From: JALORV01 sp963766365
Lineage (GTDB): Bacteria; Pseudomonadota; Gammaproteobacteria; Burkholderiales; Burkholderiaceae_F
Direction of reading: 5' to 3'
Length of the DNA: 64,000 nucleotides
Assembly: GCA_963766365.1 (NCBI GenBank)
Contig: CAVXZK010000005.1
Span: forward strand, 248,001 to 312,000
Shown here one piece after another: positions 17,030 to 27,712 of the stretch. Under the pieces are notes generated by a model. The model made no database searches. It saw nothing but the letters and a program-made list of their open reading frames with translations, and was not told where the DNA came from. How positions within the stretch are numbered: the first letter of the stretch is position 1; each line of letters begins with the position of its first letter. The position numbers were made by a program, and so were the translations under genes.

Positions 17030-18400
17030 ATGGCGAAAGCGCGCACCCAGTATGTCTGTGCCGAGTGCGGTGGCGCCAGCCCGAAGTGGCAGGGCCAGTG
17101 CCCACATTGCAATGCCTGGAACACGCTGTCCGAGAGCCGCGTCGAGCCGGCGAGCGAGCATCGCTATGCCGCGCTGGCGCCGACCGCGCCGGTGCAGTCG
17201 CTCGGCGAGGTGCAGGCGCGCGAGACGCCGCGCCTGTCGAGCGGTGTCGAGGAGTTCGACCGTGTGCTGGGCGGCGGCTTTGTCGAAGGCGGGGTCGTGC
17301 TGATCGGCGGTGATCCGGGCATCGGCAAGTCGACCTTGCTGCTGCAGTCCCTGGCGGCGCTGTCGTCACGGACCCCGGTGCTATATGTCAGCGGCGAAGA
17401 ATCGCCGGCGCAGGTGGCGCTGCGCGCACGCCGGCTCGGCGTCGACGCCAGCAAGGTGCGACTGCTCTCCGAGATCGCACTGGATCGCGTCGTCGCGACG
17501 ATCCGCGACGAAAAGCCGGCGGTCGCGGTCATCGATTCGATCCAGACGCTCTACACGAGCGACCTGACGTCTGCGCCCGGATCCGTGTCGCAGGTGCGCG
17601 AGTGCGCGGCGCACCTGACGCGGCTGGCGAAGCAACTGGGGTTCATCCTGATAATGATCGGCCATGTGACCAAGGAGGGGGCGCTGGCCGGGCCACGGGT
17701 CCTCGAGCACATCGTCGACACCGTGCTGTACTTCGAAGGCGACACGCACTCGTCGTTCCGCCTGATCCGGGCCTTCAAGAACCGCTTCGGCGCGGTCAAC
17801 GAACTGGGCGTTTTCGCGATGACCGATCGCGGACTCAAGGGCGTCAGCAACCCGTCGGCGCTGTTTCTCTCACAGCACGGTCCGGACGGTCACGGCGGCG
17901 ACGTCCCTGGTTCCTGCGTGCTCGTGACGCAGGAGGGCACGCGGCCGCTGCTGGTGGAGATCCAGGCGCTGGTCGATACCGCGCACGTGCCCAACCCGCG
18001 CCGCCTGAGCGTCGGCCTCGATCCGCAGCGCTTGGCAATGCTGCTCGCGGTACTGCATCGGCATGCGGGCATCGCGGCGTTCGACCAGGACGTGTTCGTC
18101 AATGCCGTGGGCGGCGTGCGCATCGCTGAGCCCGCGGCCGATCTTGCGGTTCTGCTGGCGATCGTCTCGTCGATGCGCAACCGGCCGCTGCCACGCGGCC
18201 TGGTCGCATTTGGCGAAGTCGGGCTGGCCGGGGAGATCCGCCCGGCTCCGCGCGGGCAGGAGCGGCTGCGCGAGGCAGCGAAACTCGGTTTCTCGCTCGC
18301 GCTGATTCCGCGTGCCAACGCCCCGAAGCACGCGATCGAGGGACTCGAAGTCGTCGCGGTCGACCGCCTGGTGCAGGCGCTGGAACGAGTGCGCGGCTGA
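17030..18400 (+). CDS. radA: DNA repair protein RadA
   Basis: The 456-residue protein has the full RadA architecture: an N-terminal zinc ribbon (Cys10, Cys13, Cys24, Cys27), a RecA-like ATPase core with Walker A GGDPGIGKST (Lys100), the RadA-specific KNRFG motif, and a C-terminal Lon-protease-like domain without catalytic residues (EIRPAPRGQERLREAAKLGF). RadA is a branch-migration helicase that processes recombination intermediates. It directly follows alr and ends three bases before the convergent hpnE stop. Confidence 0.96.
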   Translation: MAKARTQYVCAECGGASPKWQGQCPHCNAWNTLSESRVEPASEHRYAALAPTAPVQSLGEVQARETPRLSSGVEEFDRVLGGGFVEGGVVLIGGDPGIGKSTLLLQSLAALSSRTPVLYVSGEESPAQVALRARRLGVDASKVRLLSEIALDRVVATIRDEKPAVAVIDSIQTLYTSDLTSAPGSVSQVRECAAHLTRLAKQLGFILIMIGHVTKEGALAGPRVLEHIVDTVLYFEGDTHSSFRLIRAFKNRFGAVNELGVFAMTDRGLKGVSNPSALFLSQHGPDGHGGDVPGSCVLVTQEGTRPLLVEIQALVDTAHVPNPRRLSVGLDPQRLAMLLAVLHRHAGIAAFDQDVFVNAVGGVRIAEPAADLAVLLAIVSSMRNRPLPRGLVAFGEVGLAGEIRPAPRGQERLREAAKLGFSLALIPRANAPKHAIEGLEVVAVDRLVQALERVRG

Positions 18401-18402
18401 CG

Positions 18403-19752
18403 TCATTGGGCAGCGGGGCTGGTGACCCAGCGCGCGGCCGCTATGCCGGAGCGCACGGCCGACTCGAGCGTGCAGGGATACTCGGACGCGGTCCAGTCGC
18501 CGGCGAAAGCCAGCCGCCTCAGGCCGGTCGCCTGCGCTGGCCGCTCGAGATCCGGCACGCAGGCCAGAGTGGCGCGACGCTCGACGATGGCACGCGCGTC
18601 CAGTGGGTCCGGCAGGCCGTAGACGTCGCTCATCTGCCGTGCCGCCGCAGCACACAGGGCATCTAGCGTCGGCTCGTCGTGAATGCCACCCGTGCTGATC
18701 ACGACGGCGAGCACGCCGCGGTTCGCACCATCGAGCGCACCGCGATTGAAGGCCCACTGCCCGTGGTGACGGCGCGCCGGGTTCTCCAGGAGCGCGTGAA
18801 ACAGCGGCGGCAGGCGCGTTTCGTCCCTGGCGTACTTCAGGTAGATCGTCGTGATCGGCTCATGGCGAAAGCGCTCGATCATGCGCAGCTGCGGCGTCAG
18901 GATTTCGGAGTGCAGTCCGAGGATGCGTTGCAGCTGCGCCGGTGGCGCGGCATAGACGACGGCGTCGACCTCCAGTGTCGAATGGTCACCGCCGCTGCGG
19001 ATGGCGAGTGTCCAGCCGTCTTCGGTGCAGCGAGCCAGGTCGACGCGATGATTGCGCCTCACTTCGCTGCCGGCGGCCGTCAGCCGCCGCTGCACGGCTT
19101 CGGGCAGCGCCGCCGAGAGGTCCGAGCGGGGCAGCCACATCTCCGAGGCGGCGGCCCCGGCGCCCAGGCTGTCACGCAGCACTGTCGCCAGCGTCTGCGC
19201 GGAGGCCTGCTCGATCGGTGTGTTCAGTGCTGCGAGCGTCAGCGGTCGCCACACCCGCTCGATCAGGCGCGGAGTCTGTCCCTGTTCGCGCAGCCAGTCG
19301 CCCGCGGGCCGGTCGGGCCCCACGATCCACCCGCCTGCACGCAGCCGCGGCATCAGCGCGACGAGCGCCACGCGGTCGGACCACGAAAACCCTCGAGCCG
19401 TCAACAGCGCGGCGGCGAGGTGCCACGGTGCCGGAAGCCGGGCCGCGCGCAGGGCCGTGCCGTCGGGGTAGACCAGCTGGAACGGACGGCGATCGAAGGC
19501 CTGGTCCAGTGACACGCCGAGCTCATCGAGCAGTGTCGCCGTCGCCGTGTACGCCCCGATCAGCAGGTGCTGGCCGTTGTCCAGCGTGTGCGGCTGTGCG
19601 CCCAGGTCAAGCACGAGACGGCGCGCGCGGCCGCCCAGCTCGCTGCTGGCTTCCAGCAGGAACACGTGATGGCCGTCGCGCACGCAGGCGCTGGCCGCCG
19701 CACAGCCCGCCCATCCCGCTCCGATGACGGCGACGCGCAGCCCGGGCGTCAC
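18403..19752 (-). CDS. hpnE: Hydroxysqualene dehydroxylase HpnE
   Basis: The 449-residue flavoprotein starts at GTG 19752, overlapping the hpnD stop by GTGA. An N-terminal Rossmann FAD motif (AVIGAGWAGCAAASACVRDGH, then LLEASSELGGRARR) and the C-terminal FAD motif (LRRLAFAGDWTASEYPCTLESAVRSGIAAA) define the squalene-associated FAD-dependent desaturase family. In the HpnCDE pathway it reduces hydroxysqualene to squalene. It is the last gene of the hpnC-hpnD-hpnE operon and ends next to the convergent radA. Confidence 0.93.
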   Translation of the reverse strand: MTPGLRVAVIGAGWAGCAAASACVRDGHHVFLLEASSELGGRARRLVLDLGAQPHTLDNGQHLLIGAYTATATLLDELGVSLDQAFDRRPFQLVYPDGTALRAARLPAPWHLAAALLTARGFSWSDRVALVALMPRLRAGGWIVGPDRPAGDWLREQGQTPRLIERVWRPLTLAALNTPIEQASAQTLATVLRDSLGAGAAASEMWLPRSDLSAALPEAVQRRLTAAGSEVRRNHRVDLARCTEDGWTLAIRSGGDHSTLEVDAVVYAAPPAQLQRILGLHSEILTPQLRMIERFRHEPITTIYLKYARDETRLPPLFHALLENPARRHHGQWAFNRGALDGANRGVLAVVISTGGIHDEPTLDALCAAAARQMSDVYGLPDPLDARAIVERRATLACVPDLERPAQATGLRRLAFAGDWTASEYPCTLESAVRSGIAAARWVTSPAAQ

Positions 19753-20585
19753 GAGGACACCCAGGTCTTCCAGGCGATCCAGAGCTTGCGCACCGGTGTC
19801 AGCGCGATCCTCTGGTGCAGGACACGGAACTCCTCGCGCTCGACCTCGTCGAGAAGCGTCGCGTAGATCGCGCCCATGATGAGCCCGGTCCGCTGCGCGC
19901 GACGATCCTCGGCGGGAAGAAGTGCGATGGCTTCTCGATACACGGCACGCGCGCGCTCGGCCTGGAAGCGCATCAGTGGCACGAAGCCGTCGACGTAGCG
20001 CGCGTTCAGCAGGTCCGCTGCCTTCACGCCGAAGCGTTGCATCTCGTCGAGCGGCAGGTAGATGCGTCCGCGCCGGGCGTCGTCGCCGACATCCCGGATG
20101 ACGTTGATCAGCTGCAAGGCCAGTCCGAGTCGTGCCGCGTATTCAAGCGTCGCGGGCTGTCGGTAGCCGAAGATCGACGCAGCCATCTCGCCGACGACGC
20201 CCGCGACGAGATGCGCATAGCGCTGCAATGCCGGAAAGTCGAGATACCGGTTCTGCCGCAGGTCCATCTCCATGCCGTCGAGGACCGCGGCGAGCCGCTC
20301 GCGCGTGATGCCGAGCGGCATCTGCAGGAACGGCTGCAGGGCCTGCGTGACCGGATGGGTCGGCGCGCCACGGAACAGCGCGTCCACTTCGCCCCGCCAC
20401 CAGCCAAGCTTCGCCTGGGCTACCGACGAATCGCTCACCTCGTCGACGACGTCATCGACTTCCCGGCAATAGGCGTACACGGCCGTGATCGCCCGGCGCC
20501 GGTCCGGCGGGAGAAACAGGAACGCGTAGTAAAAGCTCGAGCCGCTGGCAGCCGCTTCCTTCTGGCAGTACTCGTCCGGCGTCAT
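19749..20585 (-). CDS. hpnD: Presqualene diphosphate synthase HpnD
   Basis: The 278-residue protein is a trans-isoprenyl diphosphate synthase of the squalene/phytoene synthase family. The N-terminal DEYCQKEAAASGSSFYYAFLFLP and the Asp-rich YAYCREVDDVVDE form the first magnesium site; LINVIRDVGDDARRGRIYLP is the second. It condenses two farnesyl diphosphates to presqualene diphosphate. The gene sits six bases after hpnC and overlaps hpnE, giving a compact three-gene route to squalene. Confidence 0.94.
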   Translation of the reverse strand: MTPDEYCQKEAAASGSSFYYAFLFLPPDRRRAITAVYAYCREVDDVVDEVSDSSVAQAKLGWWRGEVDALFRGAPTHPVTQALQPFLQMPLGITRERLAAVLDGMEMDLRQNRYLDFPALQRYAHLVAGVVGEMAASIFGYRQPATLEYAARLGLALQLINVIRDVGDDARRGRIYLPLDEMQRFGVKAADLLNARYVDGFVPLMRFQAERARAVYREAIALLPAEDRRAQRTGLIMGAIYATLLDEVEREEFRVLHQRIALTPVRKLWIAWKTWVSS

Positions 20586-20591
20586 GGCGGT

Positions 20592-21419
20592 TCAGCCGCT
20601 TGCAGCAGGTGCGGTCGGCACGCCGTGGAGGCTGCGCCAGCTCATCAGCACCCAGTCGCGCGCTCCCAGCAGGGGTCGGCGTCGGTACACATCGCCGGCA
20701 CAGGCGTCGATGCGTTCGAGGATGCGCAGTCCGCCGTGTACAACGAGACGAAGCTCGAGGCCGATGCGGCCCGGCAGTGATCGCGTCAACGGCGCACCGA
20801 AGTGCAGGGACTGCCGCGCCCGCTCGACCTCGAAGCGCAGCAGTGCGGTCCATGCAGCATCCACGCGACCCGTGGCAACCTGGGCCTCGCTGACGCCGAA
20901 CCGCTCCAGGTCCTCGCGCGGCAGGTAGATCCGGCCCTTGGTCCAGTCGAGTGCAATGTCCTGCCAGAAGTTGGTGAGCTGCAGCCCGGTGCAGATGGCG
21001 TCGGACTGCGCGGTCGAACCCGGATCGGTCTGGCCGTACAGGCACAGAAGCAGGCGTCCGATCGGATCGGCGGAACGGCGGCAGTAGTCACGCAGGTCGG
21101 TGTACGTTTCATAGCGCGTCGTGACGACGTCCTGCTCGAATGCCGAGAGCAGATCGCGGAACAGGCCGATCGGCAAGTCATGCGCAGTCACGGCAGCGGC
21201 CAGATCGGACCACTCGCCGGCCTTGCCGGCCGCGACACCGTCGAGCACCTTCCGCAATTGCCCGAGATCGCGCAACCTTTCCTCGGGAGTCGCGCTGCCC
21301 TCGTCGGCAATGTCATCGGCCGTGCGGGCAAAGCGGTAGATGGCGCGGATCGCGGGTCGCAGGCGCGCCGGAGCCAGCAGCGATGCAACCGGGAAGTTTT
21401 CGTAGTGGCCCACGCCCAT
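20592..21419 (-). CDS. hpnC: Squalene synthase HpnC (hydroxysqualene-forming)
   Basis: The 275-residue protein is read from ATG 21419; the frame remains open upstream but would run antisense through the tRNA-Leu gene and into tig, so the longer form is rejected. FARTADDIADE and LTNFWQDIALDWTKGRIYLP are the two Asp-rich metal sites of the squalene/phytoene synthase fold. HpnC converts presqualene diphosphate to hydroxysqualene. It is first in hpnC-hpnD-hpnE. Squalene made here would feed hopanoids or related lipids; squalene-hopene cyclase is not in the window. Confidence 0.93.
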   Translation of the reverse strand: MGVGHYENFPVASLLAPARLRPAIRAIYRFARTADDIADEGSATPEERLRDLGQLRKVLDGVAAGKAGEWSDLAAAVTAHDLPIGLFRDLLSAFEQDVVTTRYETYTDLRDYCRRSADPIGRLLLCLYGQTDPGSTAQSDAICTGLQLTNFWQDIALDWTKGRIYLPREDLERFGVSEAQVATGRVDAAWTALLRFEVERARQSLHFGAPLTRSLPGRIGLELRLVVHGGLRILERIDACAGDVYRRRPLLGARDWVLMSWRSLHGVPTAPAASG

Positions 21420-21516
21420 GCGATCGACGCTAGCACAGCGATCGTCGGCGGTTGCGCGCAGCCGTTCCGCTAGAATTCGTTCCTCGTTCCGCGCCGGGTT
21501 GCCGTGCGGCCGCGGC

Positions 21517-21603
21517 GCGAAGGTGGCGAAATTGGTAGACGCACCAGGTTTAGGTCCTGACGCCTTCACCGGCGTGGGGGTTCGAGTCCCCCCCTTCGCA
21601 CCA
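21517..21603 (+). tRNA. tRNA-Leu (TAG)
   Basis: An 87-base class II tRNA with a long variable arm and encoded CCA. Acceptor arms GCGAAGG and CCTTCGC pair, the anticodon TAG is at 21551-21553, and the T arm is GGGTTCGAGTCCC. It lies 50 bp upstream of tig, a common betaproteobacterial arrangement, and divergent from hpnC. Confidence 0.97.
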
Positions 21604-21653
21604 ACTGAATCTGACCCGCCGCGTTCCCGCGGCTCTCGATAAGAAAACAGACC

Positions 21654-22964
21654 ATGCAGCAGACGATGGACACCACGGGCGCGCTGGAGCGCAAGATCGA
21701 CCTGACCGTGCCGGCGGCGGCGATCGAAAAGGAAGTGCAGACACGGCTTGCCAAACTGGCGCGCAACGTGAAGATGCCTGGCTTCCGGCCGGGCAAGGTG
21801 CCGATGAAGATGATTGCGGCGACCTACGGCGCCCAGGTGCAGAGCGAAGTCCTGAACGACAAGATCGGCGAGGCATTCAACTCGGCCGTAAGCGCGGGCA
21901 AGCTGCGGGTGGCCGGATCGCCGAAGCTCGAGCCGCGCACGGTCGAGGGATCGAACGATCTCGCCTTCTCGGCGACGTTCGAAGTCTTTCCGGAGATCAC
22001 TGTCGGCGACCTTTCCGGTGTCGAGGTTCAGCGCGCAGTGTGCCCGGTCGGTGACGGTGAGATCGACAGCACGCTCGAGATCATGCGCAAGCAGCGGGCC
22101 ACCTATGAAGACGTGGCGCGCGGCGCAACCGAGGGCGACGTGGTCGTCGTCGACTTCAAGGGCTCGATCGACGGTGTGCCTTTCGACGGCGGGACCGCGA
22201 ACGACTTCGCCTTCACGGTTGGCCAAGGGCGCATGCTGCCGGAGTTCGAGGCCGCGGTCGTCGGCATGACGACCGGATCGACAAAGACGTTCCCGCTGAC
22301 GTTCCCGGCCGATTACACGTCCACCAGCCTCGCCGGCAAGGCCGCCGAATTCGCGGTCACCGTGAAGAAAGTGCAGCAGCCGGTATTGCCGGCGCTGGAT
22401 TCGGCGTTCGCGAAGTCACTCGGTGTCGCCGATGGCGATCTGGGCAAGATGCGGGCCGAAGTGAAGGCCAATCTCGAGCGCGAAGTGGCCTCGCGGCTGA
22501 AGTCGCGGACGCGCGACAGCGCGATGACGGCACTGCTCGGCGCAACGAGCTTCGAGGTGCCGAAGTCGCTGGTCGATGAGGAGACGCAGCGCCTTTCCGA
22601 GCAGGCCCGCCGCGACCTGACGGCGCGCGGGGTCGATACTGACAAGGCGCCCGCGCTGCCGCTGGATCTGTTTGCACCCCAGGCGGAACGCCGGGTTCGG
22701 CTGGGTCTGCTGATCGGCGAAGTGGTACGGGCACATGGGCTGCAGCCGCGTCCGGACCAGATCCGCAAGCTGGTGGAGGAACTGGCGCAGAGCTACGAGA
22801 GGCCGCAGGAGGTCATCAACTGGTACCTCTCGGACCGCAAGCGCCTCAGCGAACTGGAGGGAACCGCGCTGGAAGAGAACGTGACGCGCTGGGTCCTGGA
22901 GAAGGCCAAGGTGGTCGACACGCCGGTCGCCTTTGACGAACTGATGGGACACACGCAGCGCTGA
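21654..22964 (+). CDS. tig: Trigger factor
   Basis: The 436-residue ribosome-bound chaperone and peptidyl-prolyl isomerase is full length. The N-terminal ribosome-binding domain carries MPGFRPGKVPMKMI (the GFRxGKxP signature), the middle FKBP-like domain spans roughly residues 155-240 (VVVDFKGSIDGVPFDGG, FTVGQGRMLPEFEAAVVGM), and a helical C-terminal chaperone domain follows. It binds nascent chains near protein L23. It heads the tig-clpP-clpX-lon quality-control block. A second ATG at 21666 is possible. Confidence 0.96.
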   Translation: MQQTMDTTGALERKIDLTVPAAAIEKEVQTRLAKLARNVKMPGFRPGKVPMKMIAATYGAQVQSEVLNDKIGEAFNSAVSAGKLRVAGSPKLEPRTVEGSNDLAFSATFEVFPEITVGDLSGVEVQRAVCPVGDGEIDSTLEIMRKQRATYEDVARGATEGDVVVVDFKGSIDGVPFDGGTANDFAFTVGQGRMLPEFEAAVVGMTTGSTKTFPLTFPADYTSTSLAGKAAEFAVTVKKVQQPVLPALDSAFAKSLGVADGDLGKMRAEVKANLEREVASRLKSRTRDSAMTALLGATSFEVPKSLVDEETQRLSEQARRDLTARGVDTDKAPALPLDLFAPQAERRVRLGLLIGEVVRAHGLQPRPDQIRKLVEELAQSYERPQEVINWYLSDRKRLSELEGTALEENVTRWVLEKAKVVDTPVAFDELMGHTQR

Positions 22965-22986
22965 CGCGCTGCCTTGAGGAGACAGG

Positions 22987-23622
22987 ATGAAAAGCCACGC
23001 CAGCGCGCAAGCGATGGAACCACAAGCCCTCGGCATGGTGCCGATCGTCATCGAGCAGAGCGGCCGCGGCGAGCGCGCCTACGATATCTACTCGCGGCTG
23101 CTGCGCGACCGGGTGGTGTTCCTGGTCGGCCCTGTCAACGACCAGACCGCCAACCTCGTTGTCGCCCAGATGCTGTTCCTGGAGTCCGAGAACCCTGACA
23201 AGGACATCTCGCTCTATATCAACTCGCCGGGCGGCTCGGTCTATGCCGGTCTGGCGATCTACGACACGATGCAGTTCATCAAGCCGGATGTCTCGACGAT
23301 CTGTGTTGGCATGGCGGCAAGCATGGGGGCATTCCTGCTGGCCTCCGGCGCGAAGGGCAAGCGCTTCTCGCTGCCCAACTCCCGCATCATGATCCACCAG
23401 CCCTCCGGCGGCGCGCAGGGGCAGGCAAGCGACATCGAGATCCACGCCCAGGAGATCCTGAAGACGCGCGAGCGGCTGAACAAGATCCTGGCCGACCGGA
23501 CCGGCCAGCCCATTGAAAAGATTGCCAAAGACACGGATCGCGATAACTTCATGTCGGCGGACGATGCAGTAAGCTATGGATTGATCGACAAGATTTTCGT
23601 CAAGCGCGGCGAGCAGACTTAG
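22987..23622 (+). CDS. clpP: ATP-dependent Clp protease proteolytic subunit
   Basis: The 211-residue serine peptidase has its catalytic triad visible: Ser112 in GMAASMGAF, His137 in MIHQPSGG and Asp186 in TDRDNFMS. A short propeptide ends before ALGMVPIVIEQ. A GAGGAGA ribosome-binding site stands seven bases before ATG 22987. ClpP forms the tetradecameric barrel that degrades substrates unfolded by ClpX or ClpA. It follows tig by 22 bp and precedes clpX by 31 bp. Confidence 0.97.
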   Translation: MKSHASAQAMEPQALGMVPIVIEQSGRGERAYDIYSRLLRDRVVFLVGPVNDQTANLVVAQMLFLESENPDKDISLYINSPGGSVYAGLAIYDTMQFIKPDVSTICVGMAASMGAFLLASGAKGKRFSLPNSRIMIHQPSGGAQGQASDIEIHAQEILKTRERLNKILADRTGQPIEKIAKDTDRDNFMSADDAVSYGLIDKIFVKRGEQT

Positions 23623-23653
23623 CCTGCGGCCAGCGGAGGGATATCCCAGCGAT

Positions 23654-24919
<1,266 letters not shown>

Positions 24920-24998
24920 GCGGGCGCCGTCGGGCGCCCTGCGGGCCGCGACAAGGCTCGTCGCGTGCTAGATTGAATTCCATCGAAGATTCGCCAGG

Positions 24999-25026
24999 CT
25001 TGCTTTACCCCTGCGCGGACCCATAT
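24999..25026 (+). promoter_or_regulatory. Candidate heat-shock (sigma-32-like) promoter of lon
   Basis: CTTGCTT at 24999-25005 and ACCCATAT at 25019-25026, spaced 13 bases, resemble the sigma-32 elements CTTGAAA and CCCCATNT. It lies 38 bp upstream of the lon ATG. The -35 match is partial, so this is a tentative call supported mainly by the known heat-shock control of lon. Confidence 0.35.
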
Positions 25027-25063
25027 GCCCCGCTGAATCTTCCTTTTTGAGGGACCTTTCCGT

Positions 25064-27497
25064 ATGTCGACCCAGATCCTGCCCCCGGAAAGCACCACGC
25101 TACCGCTGCTTCCCTTGCGCGATGTCGTTGTCTTTCCGCACATGGTCATTCCGCTGTTCGTCGGCCGCCCGAAGTCGATCAAGGCGCTCGAAATCCGCGA
25201 TGGAGGCGGGCAAGAACATCCTGCTTGTCGCTCAGAAGAACCGCGGCCAAGGACGAACCCTAGCGCCGACGATCTCTACGACATCGGCTGTGTCGCCAAC
25301 ATCCTGCAAATGCTCAAGCTGCCCGACGGCACCGTCAAGGTGCTGGTCGAAGGCACCCAGCGCGCGCGCATCGAGCCATCGAGGACAGTCGCAAGCCACT
25401 TCATGGCGACGTCGTGCCGATCTGCCCAACCTGAAGTCGACGACCGAGATCGAGGCGCTGCGCCGCGCCGTGGTCGGCCCAGTTCGACCAGTACGTCAAG
25501 CTGAACAAGAAGATTCCGCCCGAGATGCTGACCTCGATCGCCGGCATCGACGAGGCCGGTCGCCTGGCGGACACCATTGCCGCGCACCTGCCGCTCAAGC
25601 TCGAGCAGAAGCAGGAAGATTCTGGAGATGGAGAGGTTGAACGATCGTCTCGACCATCTGCTGTCGCAGCTCGAGATCGGAAATCGACATCCTGCAGGTC
25701 GAAAAGCGCATCCGCGGCCGCGTCAAGCGCCAGATGGAAAAGAGCCAGCGCGAGTATTACCTGAACGAGCAGGTCAAGGCGATCCAGAAGGAACTCGGCG
25801 AAGGCGAAGAAGGCGCGGACCTCGAGGAACTGGACAAGAAGATCAAGGCGGCCGGCATGCCCAAGGAAGCGCGCTGACCAAGGCCTAGTGGGAGCTGAAG
25901 AAGCTGCAAGCCTGATGTCGCCGATGTCGGCCGAGGCCACCGTCGTGCGCAATTTTATCGAAACCCTGGTCGGCCTGCCGTGGAAGAAGACGCAGTCGGA
26001 TCAGCAACGATCTGCGCAGTGCCGAGAAAGTGCTTGATACGACGATCACTATGGTCTCGACAAGGTCAAGGAACGCATCGTCGAATACCTTGCGGTGCAG
26101 CAGCGCGTCGACAAGGTCAAGGCGCCGATTCTGTGCCTGGTCGGCCCTCCGGGCGTTGGCAAGACCTCGCTCGGCCAGTCGATCGCCAAGGCGACGAACC
26201 GCAAGTTCATCCGCATGGCACTCGGCGGGGTGCGCGACGAAGCCGAAATTCGCGGCCACCGCCGTACCTACATCGGTTCGATGCCGGGCAAGATTCTGCA
26301 GAGCCTGACCAAGGCCGGCGTGCGCAATCCGCTGTTCCTGCTTGACGAGGTCGACAAGATGGGCCAGGACTTCCGTGGCGACCCCTCCTCGGCGCTGCTC
26401 GAAGTGCTCGATCCGGAGCAGAACCATACCTTCCAGGATCACTACGTCGAAGTCGATTTCGATCTGTCCGATGTGATGTTCGTGGCGACCGCCAACACGA
26501 TGAACATCCCGGCGCCACTGCTCGACCGGATGGAAGTGATTCGTCTGTCGGGTTATACGGAAGACGAAAAGATCAATATCGCGCATGCGCTATCTGCTGC
26601 CCAAGCAGATCAAGAACAACGGCCTCAAGACAGGGAGCTGGATGTTGCCGACAGCGCTATTCGCGACATCGTTCGTTACTACACGCGCGAAGCCGGTGTC
26701 CGTGCGCTCGAACGCGAGATCAGAAGATCTGCCGCAAGGTGGTCAAGACGCTGGTCTGCTGAAGAAGCAGGAGCACAAAGATCGCGGTCGACGCCGAAGA
26801 ACCTCGATAAATTCCTTGGCGTGCGGCGCTACACGCTTCGGCGTTGCCGAAAAGGAAAACCAGGTGGGCCAGGTCACCGGTCTGGCATGGACCGAAGTCG
26901 GTGGTGAACTGCTTACGATCGAAGTGCGCCAACATGCCGGGCAAGGGCAATATGCAGCGCACGGGCTCACTGGGCGACGTCATGAAGGAATCGGTCGAGG
27001 CGGCCCGTTCGGTCGTGCGGGCGCGGGCTCGCCACCTGGGCATCACGGACGAAGTCTTCGAGAAGACCGACATCCACATCCACTTCCCGGAAGGTGCCAC
27101 GCCCAAGGATGGACCGTCGGCGGGCATTGCCATGACGACCGCGATCGGTTTCGGCCTATACCGGGAATTCCGGTTCGCTGCCGACGTCTGCGATGACGGG
27201 CGAGATCACGCTGCGCGGCGAAGTCCTGGCCATCGGCGGTCTCAAGGAAAAACTGCTGGCCGCCGCATCGGGGCGGCATCAAGACGGTGCTGATCCCGTA
27301 GGAAAACGTCAAGGATCTCACCGAGATCCCGGACAACATCAAGAACAAGCTCGAAATCGTCCCGGTCAAGTGGATCGACCAGGTTCTTGAAGTGGCGCTC
27401 GAGCGCCAACCGGTGCCGCTCACCGACGAGGATGCTGCTGCCGCCCCGCCGAAGGCGGCGGACGCTCCTGCAACCGCGGAAGTCGTCAAGCACTGAT
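25064..27497 (+). pseudogene. lon: ATP-dependent protease La (Lon), interrupted by many small indels
   Basis: ATG 25064 has GAGGGA nine bases upstream and opens a typical Lon N-terminus (STQILPPESTTLPLLPLRDVVVFPHMVIPLFVGRP). Lon sequence continues to a terminal TGA at 27495-27497, but the frame shifts again and again. Extra bases are recognisable near 25195 (C), 25241 (C), 25258 (C), 25476 (G), 25618 (G), 25676 (A), 25875 and repeatedly in 26590-27290, and TAG replaces a Glu codon at 27299-27301. Walker A (GPPGVGKTS), the ATPase core (26095-26590), the catalytic Ser block PKDGPSAGIAMTTA and the Lys block TGEITLRGEVLAIGGLKEK are all still encoded. The interval is about 15-20 bases longer than an intact lon. 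As written it cannot make Lon; the pattern favours a consensus error over true decay. Confidence 0.9.
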
Positions 27498-27505
27498 CCC
27501 GTTGC

Positions 27506-27538
27506 AAGGCTTGCGCCCGCATGGGGCGCAAGCCTTGC
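27506..27538. terminator. Long hairpin downstream of lon
   Basis: A perfect 14-bp stem (27506-27519 paired with 27525-27538) with a five-base loop lies nine bases after the lon stop. No T run follows on either side, so it may be a Rho-independent-like terminator of low efficiency, a 3' stabilising structure or a processing site between lon and hupB. Confidence 0.55.
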
Positions 27539-27712
27539 ATCGACTCTTGATCAGAGAACAAAAAATCATCCGCTTGCGCTTGACACTGCCATAGCTGCGC
27601 GGTTGAATAGCCCTCCAACTTCCGAAGCGCTCCCTGGTCGACAAAAAGAAGACTTTCGTGCGACGGCCGCCGCGCGCTGATCTCCAAGGCGAATTTGAAA
27701 GAGGGGGTTTAC

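Noticed and set aside
20592..22226. Extended hpnC reading up to 544 residues
   Set aside because: The extra part is antisense to tRNA-Leu and tig; HpnC homologues are about 275-290 residues.
25064..27497. Programmed frameshifting to make Lon
   Set aside because: Far too many shifts, no slippery heptamers with downstream structures, and Lon is a single frame in all known relatives.
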